Shown here piece by piece: positions 1 to 11,065 of a DNA stretch of 15,000 nucleotides; the stretch's first letter is position 1, and every line of letters starts with the position of its first letter. This stretch comes from Trachelipus rathkii (lineage: Eukaryota > Arthropoda > Malacostraca > Isopoda > Trachelipodidae). The notes under the pieces are model-generated. The model was not told the origin of the DNA. It was given only the letters and a program-made list of their open reading frames with translations, and searched no databases. The DNA is taken from the NCBI GenBank assembly GCA_015478945.1, contig JABUQX010065405.1:1-15000 (forward strand). Reading direction: 5' to 3'. The translations under genes were made by a program, and so were the position numbers.

Positions 1-399
1 AAATTAATACTCCTTTTATAAATAATCTTATAAAATTGTATTTTATAAATAGGCCCTAGTATAGTACAAATAAAATTTAATAGGCCTATTATAAATAGGC
101 TAAAAAGAAAAATAGTAAGTCTTCTGTGTGTGGGTGTGAGATACAAGACTCATGATTCAAATACTCTTACTCAATCTACTGTATTAAAATACTTTATCTA
201 TCTCACTAGATAAAATGTTCTACCGCACTGTTGAATTATCTACCTCATATTACATCAAAAGCTCTACGATGCTTATTAAATTGATTAATTTACATTAAAA
301 TATTTTATCTCATGAAAAAAAAATTTTTTTTTTTGCTTACTATCAACTTCGGCTGCGGTTCTGGTTTTATTACCTGCCATTTCTCGAGGAAACAATATT
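1..399. other. Gene-free AT-rich stretch
   Basis: No reading frame or family match is visible on either strand. The only notable structure is a run of nine A directly followed by eleven T at 315-334, which is a small perfect A/T palindrome. A short TG-rich patch lies near 124-138. Nothing else could be assigned. Confidence 0.6.
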
Positions 400-448
400 A
401 AATATATATATATATATATATATAATATATATATATAATAATAATAAT

Positions 449-501
<53 letters not shown>

Positions 502-535
502 ATATAATAATATAATATATATATATATAATAATA

Positions 536-572
<37 letters not shown>

Positions 573-607
573 CTATATATATATAATATATAGATATAAT
601 AATATGT

Positions 608-658
<51 letters not shown>

Positions 659-757
659 TATATACTACTAATATATATACCTATAATATATATATATATG
701 TATAATAATAATAATAATATATATATATATTATATATGTATTATATATGACAATATA
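400..757. repeat. (TA)n / (TAA)n compound microsatellite
   Basis: Almost uninterrupted TA dinucleotide runs alternate with short TAA trinucleotide runs, with rare interruptions by C or G. It is a low-complexity block without coding content. Confidence 0.95.
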
Positions 758-760
758 TCA

Positions 761-783
761 TGTGTGTGTGTGTGTGTGTGTGT
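761..783. repeat. (TG)n microsatellite
   Basis: About eleven uninterrupted TG units form the right edge of the preceding TA/TAA block. The mixed-motif junction (TA changing to TG) is typical of compound microsatellites. Confidence 0.95.
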
Positions 784-938
784 ATTAATGCTCAGGTAAT
801 AAACAGATGTCATTGAAAGAAAAATAAAGCTAATTGTTTAAAAAAAAATGAATGTAATTTTAATCCTAAACATAACAGTTGAGTTTTATGCCTTTATAGG
901 TGATAACAAAAACATTTGAATCGAGTTTAGTAGATTTC
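784..938. other. Short non-repetitive spacer between microsatellites
   Basis: About 155 bases of AT-rich sequence with no open frame of note. It separates the TG array from the long TAA array. Confidence 0.5.
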
Positions 939-1157
<219 letters not shown>

Positions 1158-1160
<3 letters not shown>

Positions 1161-1927
1161 GAGATGCATTTCCCTTATAACCACCTCTTTACATGGTCTG
1201 AATTTCAGGAAGCCCTAGGTAGGTGTAAGGATAGGACGCCTGGACCGGACGGAGTCTTATACCAGATGATGCATCATCACCATTCATCTGCCTCAGCATG
1301 CTTTCTTAGCCTGTGCAACAGAATATGGGTGGAAGGTATCTGTATGGCTAAAAGTCTTATACCGTTCTCATCCATTAAACCTGGGAAGAACCAAACTACC
1401 GTTGACGTGCCACCCGTGTAAAATCATGGAGAAAGTGGATGCTGTTCGTCTTGTGCCTTGATTTGAAAGACTTTACTCTTTTTCCGCTTCTCAGTTTGGG
1501 TTCAGAAAACATCGATCCACACTGGATCCTCTTCTTCGTTTTCACCACTATATTCGCGAAGCTTTCTCGGAGGATGAAGTTGTCTTATCGTTTTTTTTCG
1601 GCTTTGAGTGGGCGTATGACTGTACGTGGAGGATGGGGTTTCTGCAGAAACTTCATTCAATGGGTCTAAGGGATCAGCTCCCCCCTCCTTTTCTTCCGAA
1701 CCATAAAGTCGAATAAATCTTTTCAGGTTCAAAATGGCACCACCCTTTCTGGACATTTCACGACGATGGATGAGGGTGTACCACAAGGGAGTGTCTTGAG
1801 TGTTATGCTCTTCGTAGTTGTATTCAATTATGTAGTTGACAGCGTCTCTGCTTCCATCCGTTGCTATCTTTATGTAGACTACCTGTCACTTTATTTCTCG
1901 GGAGTCAGTCTTGAATTAGTCAACTAA
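1158..1927 (+). pseudogene. LINE reverse transcriptase fragment, frameshifted and catalytically dead
   Basis: Remnant of the polymerase domain of a Jockey/I-group non-LTR retrotransposon, which would copy its RNA into DNA at the insertion site. Three frames are needed to follow it. Positions 1158 to about 1416 encode FTWSEFQEAL and TPGPDGV, the fingers motif of LINE RTs, then KPGKN. Positions 1417-1713 encode CKIMEKV, an in-frame TGA at 1459-1461, then QFGFRKHRST, motif A (FFFGFEWAYD) and the palm helix. From about 1682 to 1927 a third frame encodes QVQNGTT, GVPQGSVLS (motif B) and YVDY (motif C). The usual motif A aspartate is glycine (codon 1600-1602) and the second aspartate of YxDD is tyrosine (1880-1882). 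Sequence expected between KPGK and CKIME (the YRPI region) is mostly missing. Endonuclease, thumb and 3' UTR are absent. The family call is firm; the clade is not. Confidence 0.88.
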
Positions 1928-2005
1928 ATAATAAATAATAAATAATATGAAATAAATAAATGATTAAATGAATAAATGAAAAATAATAAATAAACCAAAA
2001 AAAAA
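1928..2005. repeat. A-rich TAAA/AAT low-complexity tail
   Basis: Degenerate AAATAAT, AAATGA and AAATAAA units end in an A11 run. This abuts the LINE fragment on its right side. It could be a LINE-like simple-repeat tail reached after an internal deletion, or an unrelated microsatellite. Confidence 0.7.
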
Positions 2006-3159
2006 AATGATCAATTGAAATTTCTTCTTAAAGAAATTAAATAAATTCACAAGCAAATTTTTTTGGATTCATGCACTGTTTCATGATATTTTGACTATTT
2101 AGATAAGTTGACCTAATTTTGATACTACGGCAGGTGTTGTAACGTATGGGCAGTGTTGGTAGGAACGCGCATATATACGAAAAAAAATTATACGAAATCG
2201 ATAACATGGTAGGCGGTCCTAGAAAACAAAGTGCTTGTAAGTCTCTGTGAATCTTCCTAAAAGTCCGATTATACTTCTAATTTGTAGCTGATACAGCATC
2301 ATTATTAATAATCTATGCCCAAAGAAAAGAAATGTAATAAACGGTGAATTGGACAGTTTTTATTTTCTGGTTAAAGTCCACACTATTTTATATTAGGAAA
2401 CACTGTTGTAACACATGACCAAGATACTTAAATAGATTATCGGTCTAAGTGATTTTGAATAGGAACACGTGAGGTGTCTTTTATCCGCACCATCTTATCA
2501 CCAAATATACATTTATCTATACTTATTTAGTACTCTATATACCCAACCATAAGGCAAGACTAATAACACAATACTACTGAAATCTAAATTGTGTGTACAT
2601 CGTGAAGCCAGTTAGTTGCCCATGTTACTCTAATTTAGATAACTTGACGGAGAGATATCTATATTATTTTCTCATAATAGCACTGCTAGAGAGACAGGTT
2701 GCATTATATATAGCTATTAATGTTACTATCACTTGCTCTCATTAAAGTTTTCTCCAAAATATCATTGAAAGAAGTTTCTATTTCGTATTTATATGTACCT
2801 AGAAATACGATTAGCAGTCATGGAATGAGTTCAGAAAACACTTATCATACAAAGAGAAAGTTTCAGAGGAAGGAGACTAAAATTTAGATGAGTTTAAAAT
2901 ATTATATATTATAGTTACGTTAGTATATATATACGAATAATATAAGTTATAAAATAAATTATCTATTATAGGTGTTATATTAACGGATTCACTTTAATTA
3001 GATTTCTAATTAAATAATATAAAAGTTTTATATATGTTTAGATTTCATTTCTTTATAAATAAATACCAAACAAAGAAAGGGGAATGAACTAACTTCTGGT
3101 GCGAGGCTAATACAGATATTTTCTTAACTTTTTCGATCCCTTTTTGGAATGAAATTATT
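2006..3159. other. Gene-free AT-rich intergenic stretch
   Basis: No open frame above background and no family match was seen on either strand. Base composition is AT-rich but not low-complexity up to about 2900; beyond that, TA-rich tracts become frequent. A slightly higher-GC patch near 2130-2230 has no identifiable structure. Confidence 0.55.
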
Positions 3160-3459
3160 ATATATTTAGAAAGATATATATATACCGGTATATAGAAGAC
3201 TCAAATAAAAACTATATATATTTATTATATAAATTAAATTAATAATAATTAAAAAAAAAAAAATACTTTATATAATATTTATGTAATATATATATTATAT
3301 TTAATAATAATATATAGTATATATTATATAGAAAATATATATATATAAAGTGTGTATAATATATACTATATATATTATATTGTATATATATATATATATA
3401 TAATATAAGATTATCTTTTTATTATATATATAATATATATATATATTTATATATATAAT
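3160..3459. repeat. TA-rich low-complexity block
   Basis: Dense TA runs with A-rich and TAA interruptions, including an A13 tract near 3250. It ends abruptly where the GC-richer left end of the hAT-like element begins, so the transposon appears to sit in or beside a TA array. Confidence 0.85.
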
Positions 3460-3555
3460 TAGGGATGTAATGGAACCAGAATTTTTGGTTCGGCGGACCT
3501 GAACTTTGAACTTGGAAAAGTTCGATCGGAAGTTCCGCGGCGGACCGGAACTTAG
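3460..3555 (+). repeat. Left terminal region of the hAT-like element
   Basis: Starts TAGGGATGTAATGGAACC and continues with gaaccagaatt, ggttcggcgga, gaagttccg and cggaccggaac units. Several of these are partly self-complementary, so the terminus can also fold locally. Such subterminal repeats commonly serve as transposase-binding sites in hAT elements; that role is inferred here. Confidence 0.6.
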
Positions 3556-4000
3556 TTTCGACTTCGCTATAACCTTACGATATTTGATTAAAATGTCTGA
3601 TTAATAAGTGAGTCTCTCTAGAAGTGTCTGACTACTCTCGTCATAATACATGGCTGTGAGTCTGTTACTGTAAGCAATTTGGATGGCGATATATAATTTA
3701 TTATTAATAAATAGGAATAATCTATTTATATTTATTGTTTAAGTTCAATATATATAGATGTCACTTTTTTTAGAAGCGGTAAGTGATTAAGGATAAGGGA
3801 GGATCACGTTTACCTACACAACATGGAGAGTAACTTTATTTTATTTATACCATAACATTTTAATAAAATTTCCGTGAAAGTATATCATTTTAAGTAAGAA
3901 AATTTGGAATCTTGTTTTAAATTTTTAAAGATTTTTCTCGCTAACAGTTAATGTTAATATTTTGTTTTGTCGTAGTTTTCTACTTAACCGAAATTCTACA

Positions 4001-4441
4001 TATGTGAAGATATCAAAATAGATGTTACTAATAAGGGCCATAATGAGATATCAAATAAATAAAAATAAATAAGTAATAGAGCGATAAATAATATATAAAT
4101 AATAATATATATTAATAAAAACTCATATCAGCTATATTTTATGTATGATTTGATTCTTTTTCAGCCTCTTAGAAAGTATTATCTTTCTTATTCAACAGAA
4201 GAATTTTCTTAAAATTATTCTTGAAATAATACAATTGATTTAAGTATAAGTCCAAGCTTTCGTCGGTACACTTCGACTTTTCAGGAATAAGATTCTTTTA
4301 TTTCTTCTTATTATTTAAAATTTTTGAATAAAATAAAAGGGTCTACAATTAATAAAGACAGCGAAAGAACGTAAATATACTTTGAAAAGTTGCTGAAGTT
4401 AAACTTTACATTGATTTTTTTCTCTATGTGAAGATATCAAA
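4001..4441. repeat. Direct repeat pair inside the hAT-like region
   Basis: TATGTGAAGATATCAAA occurs exactly at 4001-4017 and 4425-4441. The bases after each copy also look related (atagatgttac versus gactgatgaag, then gggccata versus aggcata). A 17-base exact match 424 bases apart exceeds chance expectation even in this AT-rich composition. Confidence 0.6.
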
Positions 4442-4635
4442 GACTGATGAAGAGGCATATTGTTTTTCCTAAATACTCGATATATTGAATTCTCTTATGT
4501 AAATCATTGAATAAAAATAATGTTAATAATTAATAAACGACCTTTAATTATGTCTTATTATTGTCCTAAAATAAATTGCTGATTGAAAATGTTAAGAGGT
4601 GTAACTTTATACACATAATATTATTCTTTATTTTA

Positions 4636-5236
4636 TCTATCTTACTACTCCTTGATGGATCACGTATGTTTATGCAGTTGGTCTCAGGAAAGAGGGATGT
4701 GTTTTTCTGCTGTGTCTTAAGTTAACTTAAATTGTTGATATCATTATATGCATCGGCTTATCTAGTTCATGTTTGCGATATAATTAATATCAACTCGTCT
4801 CGAAAACTGGTACGTTCGTCTTCTCTGTAAATCCTAGTGATATTAGAAGGTCTTATTCGTGTTTACATTACGACTCACTTCAGATATTCACAGGTTGACT
4901 TTTTGTGGTACAATTATGAACCACATGGTGACGATCTTCACTACTGTGTGCTTCGCACACGCATCCGAAAGCGCTTTCATAACGAAGTAGAAATAATAGC
5001 ACGCATACTGCAGTTTGGAAATTTTCTTTAACGAACTTTAAATGATATGGATTAGTGCATTACGCCGTCTTTATTATTGTCTTATATATTCTTTTTTCTA
5101 ACAATTATAATTTTAATTTGTTCTCTTTCCTCTTTTTTCTGATCTGATATTTCAGTCTTTAAGTAATATCACTAATCTAGTTATACGGTTATCTCTTACT
5201 CCTTGTGGATAGTATTTGCAGTGTGGTCTAGGAAAG
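4636..5236. repeat. Diverged direct repeat pair
   Basis: Positions 4636-4695 and 5191-5236 share an ordered series: CTTACT, CTCCTTG, TGGAT, GTAT(G)TTT, GCAG, TGGTCT and AGGAAAG, with small indels. This fits a duplicated segment that has drifted. No function is evident. Confidence 0.45.
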
Positions 5237-6420
5237 TTGCTAAAATTAATGTTTGGATAGTTTTTCATATATATATATATTATCCGAGCATACATGGGGT
5301 GAGCTCATTTATGTGTACTAACGACAACTACTCACGATCTTTGGGTGCTTCCATCCATGAAGAACGATTCAATCACTATCATTCAAAAATGAGGTCGAAT
5401 TGAATCAAATAGGTACCCGGAGTCTAGAAAGAGGATCAAAAATAGTTACTGAAGTGTCAGATCACATGGATAGACTTTTCTAATTTAGATATATTTTATG
5501 AGAAGAGGAGTGGTAAGAGTCGGCAATTATTCTATCGGCAATTAGTTCTACCTTTATCTGTCTTAGCTTTAACGTAGCTTCTTAATCAATTTATAATAAA
5601 CTCTTTAATTTCTATATTATCATTTAAGATAGTTGTATAGAAACACAAATTTTTTAATGAATAACGCTCCACTATTCAAACTCTATATTTTTTATTATCA
5701 TTCGATATACGTCAAGTCTCGACACACATTTGTTGAGATTTTTCTACAAGATTCAGAACTATTTTTCAAATTAAGTTCAAACTAATCATAGAGAGTACAA
5801 ATGATACAAGTTTTGAGATTTAACCATAATTAGCAAATTAACTCTTTTGCTAATAACTGAAACATGAAAACTAAATTCACCAAATTAATTTCTTAGATTG
5901 TATAATACATAAAAATTAAAGAGGTGGAAAAATTGGTAGAAGTGTCCTAGATACGTAAATCTACAGATAAATTGGTGAATACTTGAATTTTCGACCACTT
6001 TCACTTACTAAATACAGTAATAAATGATTTTAGTCTATACCAGAGCATTTAAATATTGTTCTAGTAATTGGACACCTTTTTTGATATACCGTCTAAAGAG
6101 ACATATACGCAGCCATCTATGACCACAAATATACATTCCCCAGTATTTTTAGAGAAACTATAAGAATCAATTTTAAATAGTGCTATATTTATAAAATACA
6201 TGAATAAAATGAATAAAATTCTGTAGTATATTATAAACAACTGAAATTTAATCATAAAAAAGGTAAGTTAGAGATCAAATTAAAATTAATTTTAAAAGCT
6301 CACATTACAGCAAAAGAACTGGGAAGAGCTTATAATAGTTGATTACAGATCGGTAAGCTATAATGTACTTGAATGAGGCATGTATTGCCGTGCTTCTCTA
6401 CTCGTGAAGCGCTTTCGGAT
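4963..6420. repeat. Short inverted repeat pair with diverged flanks
   Basis: ATCCGAAAGCGCTT at 4963-4976 is the exact reverse complement of 6407-6420. The flanks outside the core retain scattered similarity (agcacg, atac and atgc or gcatac units), so the original arms were probably longer. They may mark the ends of a nested element of about 1.5 kb; no coding content between them supports a particular family. Confidence 0.4.
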
Positions 6421-7380
6421 TGTGGGAGCCAGTATAGTGTTGTATTACCGTGATCTATTTCATGTTGTCTGAAAGATTGGATGTACGCCTCTTATAATCG
6501 GATACACAAGAATCCCCTAACAGAAGAATGTCGCAAACACATGAGGTATATGTATTAATGTTAAGATTTGTTAGTGACGAGACCGAGCAAAATATATCAC
6601 ATAATTTATATGATAACACAAAAGATCCCGATAACAGCATAAAAAAGAGCTTTTTTTCCATCATAACAAGAAATGATTTTTATGAATTGCACCTTGGAGA
6701 ATCATTGCGCTTGGCGAAAGTAAAGAAAAATGAACATAAAATATAACGAAATTCATTTTGAACACCTAAAATGACAAAAAGTAGGATGTAAAGTTAACTT
6801 CATCAGAGAATTTATAAATGTACTATATTTTTAAATTTATTTATATTTGTTATTGTATTTTACACGCATATATTTTTTTTTATCTATTAAAAATATAAAA
6901 ATAATAAATATTTCTTGAAAAATGTTCCGTAAGTGTTATGCGGTGAAGAATAGCTGTGGTAGCTATAAGCGAAAAATCAATTGTTTTTATATTTTATATT
7001 GTCGAAGATTTTACAATTGAAATATTTCTTCTGTTCTCAAATACTTTTCACGAGAATTTGAAAAAGAGAATTATTAATAATATAAAATTTATAAATAAGA
7101 ATACATAAATAGAACATAAATGTAAATAATAATATTTATATTTGATAATAAAAATAAATAATTAATTAAACAATGATATATATTTCACACTTTTTTTAAT
7201 TAAGTTGATTGTTGGCTTATATTTAAAATTAAGTGTTATTATATGTTTATATAAATATTAATTAACATTTTTTATATTTATTGTTTTTAAATATCACACA
7301 AATACATAAACACGAAATAAGGCAATTTGATTTATTAATCAATAACATAAACCACAACAGATTATCATCAACAACTCATC

Positions 7381-7413
7381 AAACAACACAACAACAACAC
7401 AACAACAACAAAC
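7381..7413. repeat. (CAA)n microsatellite
   Basis: About ten CAA or ACAACA units in a short A/C-rich island, with related cat-caa units starting near 7350. It is the only CAA-type array in the window. Confidence 0.85.
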
Positions 7414-7711
7414 ATTTTTAATAATAATTATTAATAATAATACAGTGATGATGAAATTATGATATTAATTAATAATAATAATATATAATCAAAAATTTTA
7501 AAATACATAATAATAATAGAGAAAAGTACATTATACCTTTAGTACAATATATATAATATATTCCAGGTATCGATTAATAGAATACAGGGATTTACATTAC
7601 TAAAATTAAAAAAATGAAAAATATAAACTGATTTTATTTAAGTAATATTTTTAATAAAAATCATATTGTTTTTTTTTAGCTTTTTCATATTTTTTTTGTA
7701 CATATTTTCTT

Positions 7712-7835
7712 AAATTCCCAAAATATAATAATGTAATCCTAGCTACATCAGCCATAATGAATGTTAAGAAACGGTTTTCAGCAATATGATAAGTCTAGTG
7801 ACCATGATCGTGTTATCAGTTTTTTATATATTAGG
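7712..7835 (+). pseudogene. Remnant of hAT transposase C-terminal dimerisation domain
   Basis: hAT transposases end in a dimerisation region with the order FP.L...A, then aTSA..ER.FS, then a basic stretch and a hydrophobic (V..L.FL) segment. Reading from 7712 gives KFPKYNNVILATSA, then IMNVKKRFSAI and a TGA at 7787-7789. A +1 shift from 7788 continues as DKSSDHDRVISFLYIR. The order FP, ATSA, (K)RFS and V-x-x-FL matches the family, with two extra residues between ATSA and RFS and the catalytic core missing upstream. The fragment is about 40 codons and AT-rich, so chance similarity is possible. Its position and orientation relative to the putative termini are what raise confidence. Confidence 0.45.
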
Positions 7836-8450
7836 ATTTCCTCATCCCAGTCTATAACGGCAGTCAGCTCATATATATTATATATATATATTATAGTATT
7901 ATAATATATATATATACATATTTTTAGTTTAAGCTATATAAATATATAATTAGTTAAAATATATATATGAAAAAAATAACTATAATAAATATAATAGTAT
8001 TGTGAACGAATATAATATTTCTCGCCAGATTGGCAAATATTCGACATGAAATCGAGTTATTATAGTGACTATGATTATTATAAAGACATTTTAAATCACT
8101 GCTTTAAGCTAAATAATGATAAAATATTTACTTAATTTATTAAAATTAGGTATATAAATATATCTATTTTTTCTAATTTATAAAATATAATTAAAAAAGC
8201 AATTTGTGTCTAAAAAATAAAAAATAAAAAAATATAAAAAAAATCCAACCTAGAGTTTCACAACTACCGGTTCGAGTGTGAAATATTGTTTCATATTTAA
8301 AGTTTCGAAACTATAGAGTCGAGGTAATTTATATCATATTTGTTCAATATATCAATTTTATATTATTTTTTATGCATTTCATATGATTGAGTAAATCTCA
8401 ATCAATTACTGAAATGGTTTGTTTAAAGAAGACATTTGGAAAAAGTAGAA
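7836..8450. other. Non-coding AT-rich stretch before the right transposon end
   Basis: No gene seen. It includes a TA-rich patch at about 7870-7980, an A-rich patch at 8205-8245 and a short GC-richer segment near 8248-8280. In the hAT model this is the 3' untranslated and subterminal region. Confidence 0.45.
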
Positions 8451-8550
8451 AGTTCCGGTAGTTCGGCCGGAACAAGTTTAGTTCGGCGAACCGGATTCTA
8501 AAGAATCGGAGGTCGGCCGTAGAATTCTGGTTCATATATATCATTTTCTA
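8451..8550 (-). repeat. Right terminal region of the hAT-like element
   Basis: Carries agttccggta, gttcggccggaac, gttcggcgaaccgg and gtcggccg units and ends in aattctggttc. This is the reverse-strand counterpart of gaaccagaatt near the left terminus. The last bases after 8534 have become TA-like, so the hAT terminal octamer is not recognisable here. Confidence 0.5.
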
Positions 8551-8661
8551 TATATTTTTTTATGGTGTGTTAACGTGAGTATAATATATATATTAATATT
8601 AATATATAATAGTTATGTAAGGTTATGATAATAGTATATATTATATAGGTGGTATATATAC

Positions 8662-8697
<36 letters not shown>

Positions 8698-8778
8698 TTA
8701 TATATATTACGAGCTACGTATAACTGTTATGGTATATATAAGCATATACAAATATATATAATATATAATATATTAACG

Positions 8779-8814
<36 letters not shown>

Positions 8815-8924
8815 TAGTATATATATATATGAGTAATATATATATTACGGTTTATTATATATATATATGACTTATATTATATTTGTATATTTATATATAT
8901 ATATATATGATATATAATTATATT

Positions 8925-8975
<51 letters not shown>

Positions 8976-9382
8976 AATATTATATATATATATATATATT
9001 ATAATATATATATTATATATATATAACTATTATAATATAATATATATATATATATATATTATGGTATATATATAATATATATATTATATATATATATAAT
9101 ATATATATATATTATAATATTTATTATATATATCTTATATTATATTATATTATATATATATTATTTATATATATAGTTATTGTATATTATTATATATATA
9201 TATATTATATAATATATATATATATATACTTATATATTTATATTACATTATATAATTAAAAATTATAGATATATATATTATATATATATATCTTATACGG
9301 TGTATTATATATATAATATATATATAGTATATAATATATAATTTATATTTTATTATGTTAAATAAGAATTTTTTTTTTAGGG

Positions 9383-9420
<38 letters not shown>

Positions 9421-9462
9421 TATATTATATATATATATATATATATAATAATATCGGTATAT

Positions 9463-9494
<32 letters not shown>

Positions 9495-9792
9495 ATATAT
9501 ATATAATTTAAATATGATATATATCATAAGTATATATATATATATATATAAACAGTTTAAAAATATATAGAATATACTGATATTTTTGACTTGCAATATT
9601 TTATTTATATGTTACTAGATAATAAGTAACTTTCAATAAATAGTGGTAGATATTTATTATATATATATACGGTATATCTATATATATTATATATATAATA
9701 TAATAATATATATATTATATGATAGTGATTATATATTTATTATATATATATATATATTATATATTATATATATATACGGTCTATAATAGTAT

Positions 9793-9824
<32 letters not shown>

Positions 9825-10165
9825 ATTATATATATTATATTATAATAATATTATATATATATTTATATATATATATTAGTAGTATATAATACTATATATA
9901 CGGTGTATATATATAAATATAGAATATATATGTAGTAAGATGATATAAATATATATATATTATATATTCTATAGATATATTATATATATAATATATTGTA
10001 TATGATATATAGTAAATATTATATAGTATATATATATATATTATATATATATATATATAATATAATGTATATTATATATATTATTATAATATATTATATC
10101 TGATATATATATATATTATATATATATATCATATATATAGCGACATATTTATATATATATATATA
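8551..10165. repeat. Large (TA)n low-complexity block with ACGGT interruptions
   Basis: About 1.6 kb of nearly pure TA and TAA sequence. Unique islands are few, the clearest at about 9551-9655. The rare G/C bases cluster as ACGGT, found exactly at 8847, 9297, 9669, 9776 and 9900, with TCGGT at 9454. No coding or RNA gene was seen. Confidence 0.92.
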
Positions 10166-10629
10166 GTATCGATAATACTTGTAATAATTTATGATGTTTA
10201 TTTTGATAATTGTTGTCATCCGTAGAGGTAGGGGGGGGAATTAGTCCCTTATATATATATATATACCGTATATATATATTTAGATATAGGATAGAATTAT
10301 TCTATGAATCGTGTAGTCAGGTATTAATATTATAACTAATCTATTATATAGGATAATAATATTCATTCTTCATTACCAATAAAAATAAGCTATAATTATT
10401 TAGAAAGATTTATTTATTTTAATAGTAAGTATAATAATAAAGATAGTATATTATATATAATATTATAAGTATAATATATCTATAATTATATCTATATTTA
10501 CTTATTATATATATTAATATATAATTATAATAATATTATTTTAAACTAATAAATTATATTTTTATATTTACTTTTCTTTTAACTTAATATAGTAATTATT
10601 TATCTATGTATATTAATATCTATATATAT
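10166..10629. other. Unique AT-rich island between TA blocks
   Basis: No open frame of note. A G8 run at 10231-10238 is preceded by ggta, and an ACCGT (reverse complement of ACGGT) lies at 10265-10269. The rest is ordinary AT-rich sequence. Confidence 0.5.
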
Positions 10630-10762
10630 ACAATATATTTATTATCAAAAATTTTTAATATAGTATTTTATTTATTATAATATATAATATATATATATAA
10701 TATATTTATTATTAATAATATAATATAATATATATATATATATATAATTATATATATATGTT

Positions 10763-10799
<37 letters not shown>

Positions 10800-10857
10800 A
10801 GTTATATATATATATAATATATTATATATAGTATTATATATATATATATATTAGTAT

Positions 10858-10889
<32 letters not shown>

Positions 10890-11065
10890 TATGCAAACAT
10901 TAATTATTTTTAAAAACCTAAAATACAATTTAGGCAATATATATATATTATATATATATATTATATCTTATAAATTAATAATTATAATTATAATCTATAT
11001 ATAATATATATTTATATATATGAAGCTCAAAATAGATTAATTAATAATATTTCATTCATTATATG
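10630..11065. repeat. TA-rich low-complexity block
   Basis: TA runs alternate with short A/T-rich unique stretches (for example 10891-10935). No gene was seen. Confidence 0.88.

Larger units (their letters stand above)
3556..7711. other. Decayed interior of the hAT-like element, no intact gene
   Basis: About 4.1 kb of AT-rich sequence. The few short open frames (for example 4837-5031, 5203-5403, 6061-6255, 6528-6746) match no family, and I regard them as chance frames. Internal repetition is visible: an exact 17-base direct repeat at 4001-4017 and 4425-4441, a diverged direct repeat at 4636-4695 and 5191-5236, and an exact 14-base inverted match at 4963-4976 and 6407-6420. These suggest past internal duplication or nested insertions. 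A CAA microsatellite lies at 7381-7413. No BED zinc finger or RNase H-like catalytic motif could be read. Confidence 0.4.
3460..8550 (+). mobile_element. Eroded hAT-like DNA transposon, about 5.1 kb
   Basis: The left end begins TAGGGATGTAA, a hAT-type terminus (family pattern YAGGGNTG), followed by a GC-richer stretch of ggaac/gttcg units in AT-rich DNA. About 5 kb to the right, 8451 to about 8534 carries the same kind of units in opposite orientation and ends with the reverse complement of gaaccagaatt, which lies 13-23 bases inside the left end. Between them, at 7712-7835, is a plus-strand match to the hAT C-terminal dimerisation region. That orientation and place are what a plus-strand transposase ending several hundred bases before the right terminus would give. 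The rest of the interior has no long reading frame, so the element is old. The outermost right bases have decayed into TA sequence, so the right boundary and target duplication are uncertain. Two independent termini rather than one element cannot be ruled out. Confidence 0.5.

Noticed and set aside
4837..5031. 64-codon open frame on the plus strand
   Set aside because: No family resemblance, unremarkable composition, and it lies across diverged internal repeats of an eroded transposon. Most likely a chance frame.
5203..5403. 66-codon open frame on the plus strand
   Set aside because: It runs through a TA run encoding an Ile/Tyr stretch, and no motif was recognised.
6061..6255. 64-codon minus-strand frame with a hydrophobic Ile/Phe-rich segment
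   Set aside because: Hydrophobicity is what AT-rich non-coding DNA gives when translated; there is no further support for a membrane peptide.
6455..6746. Overlapping open frames on both strands
   Set aside because: They shadow each other, match no family, and show no gene context.
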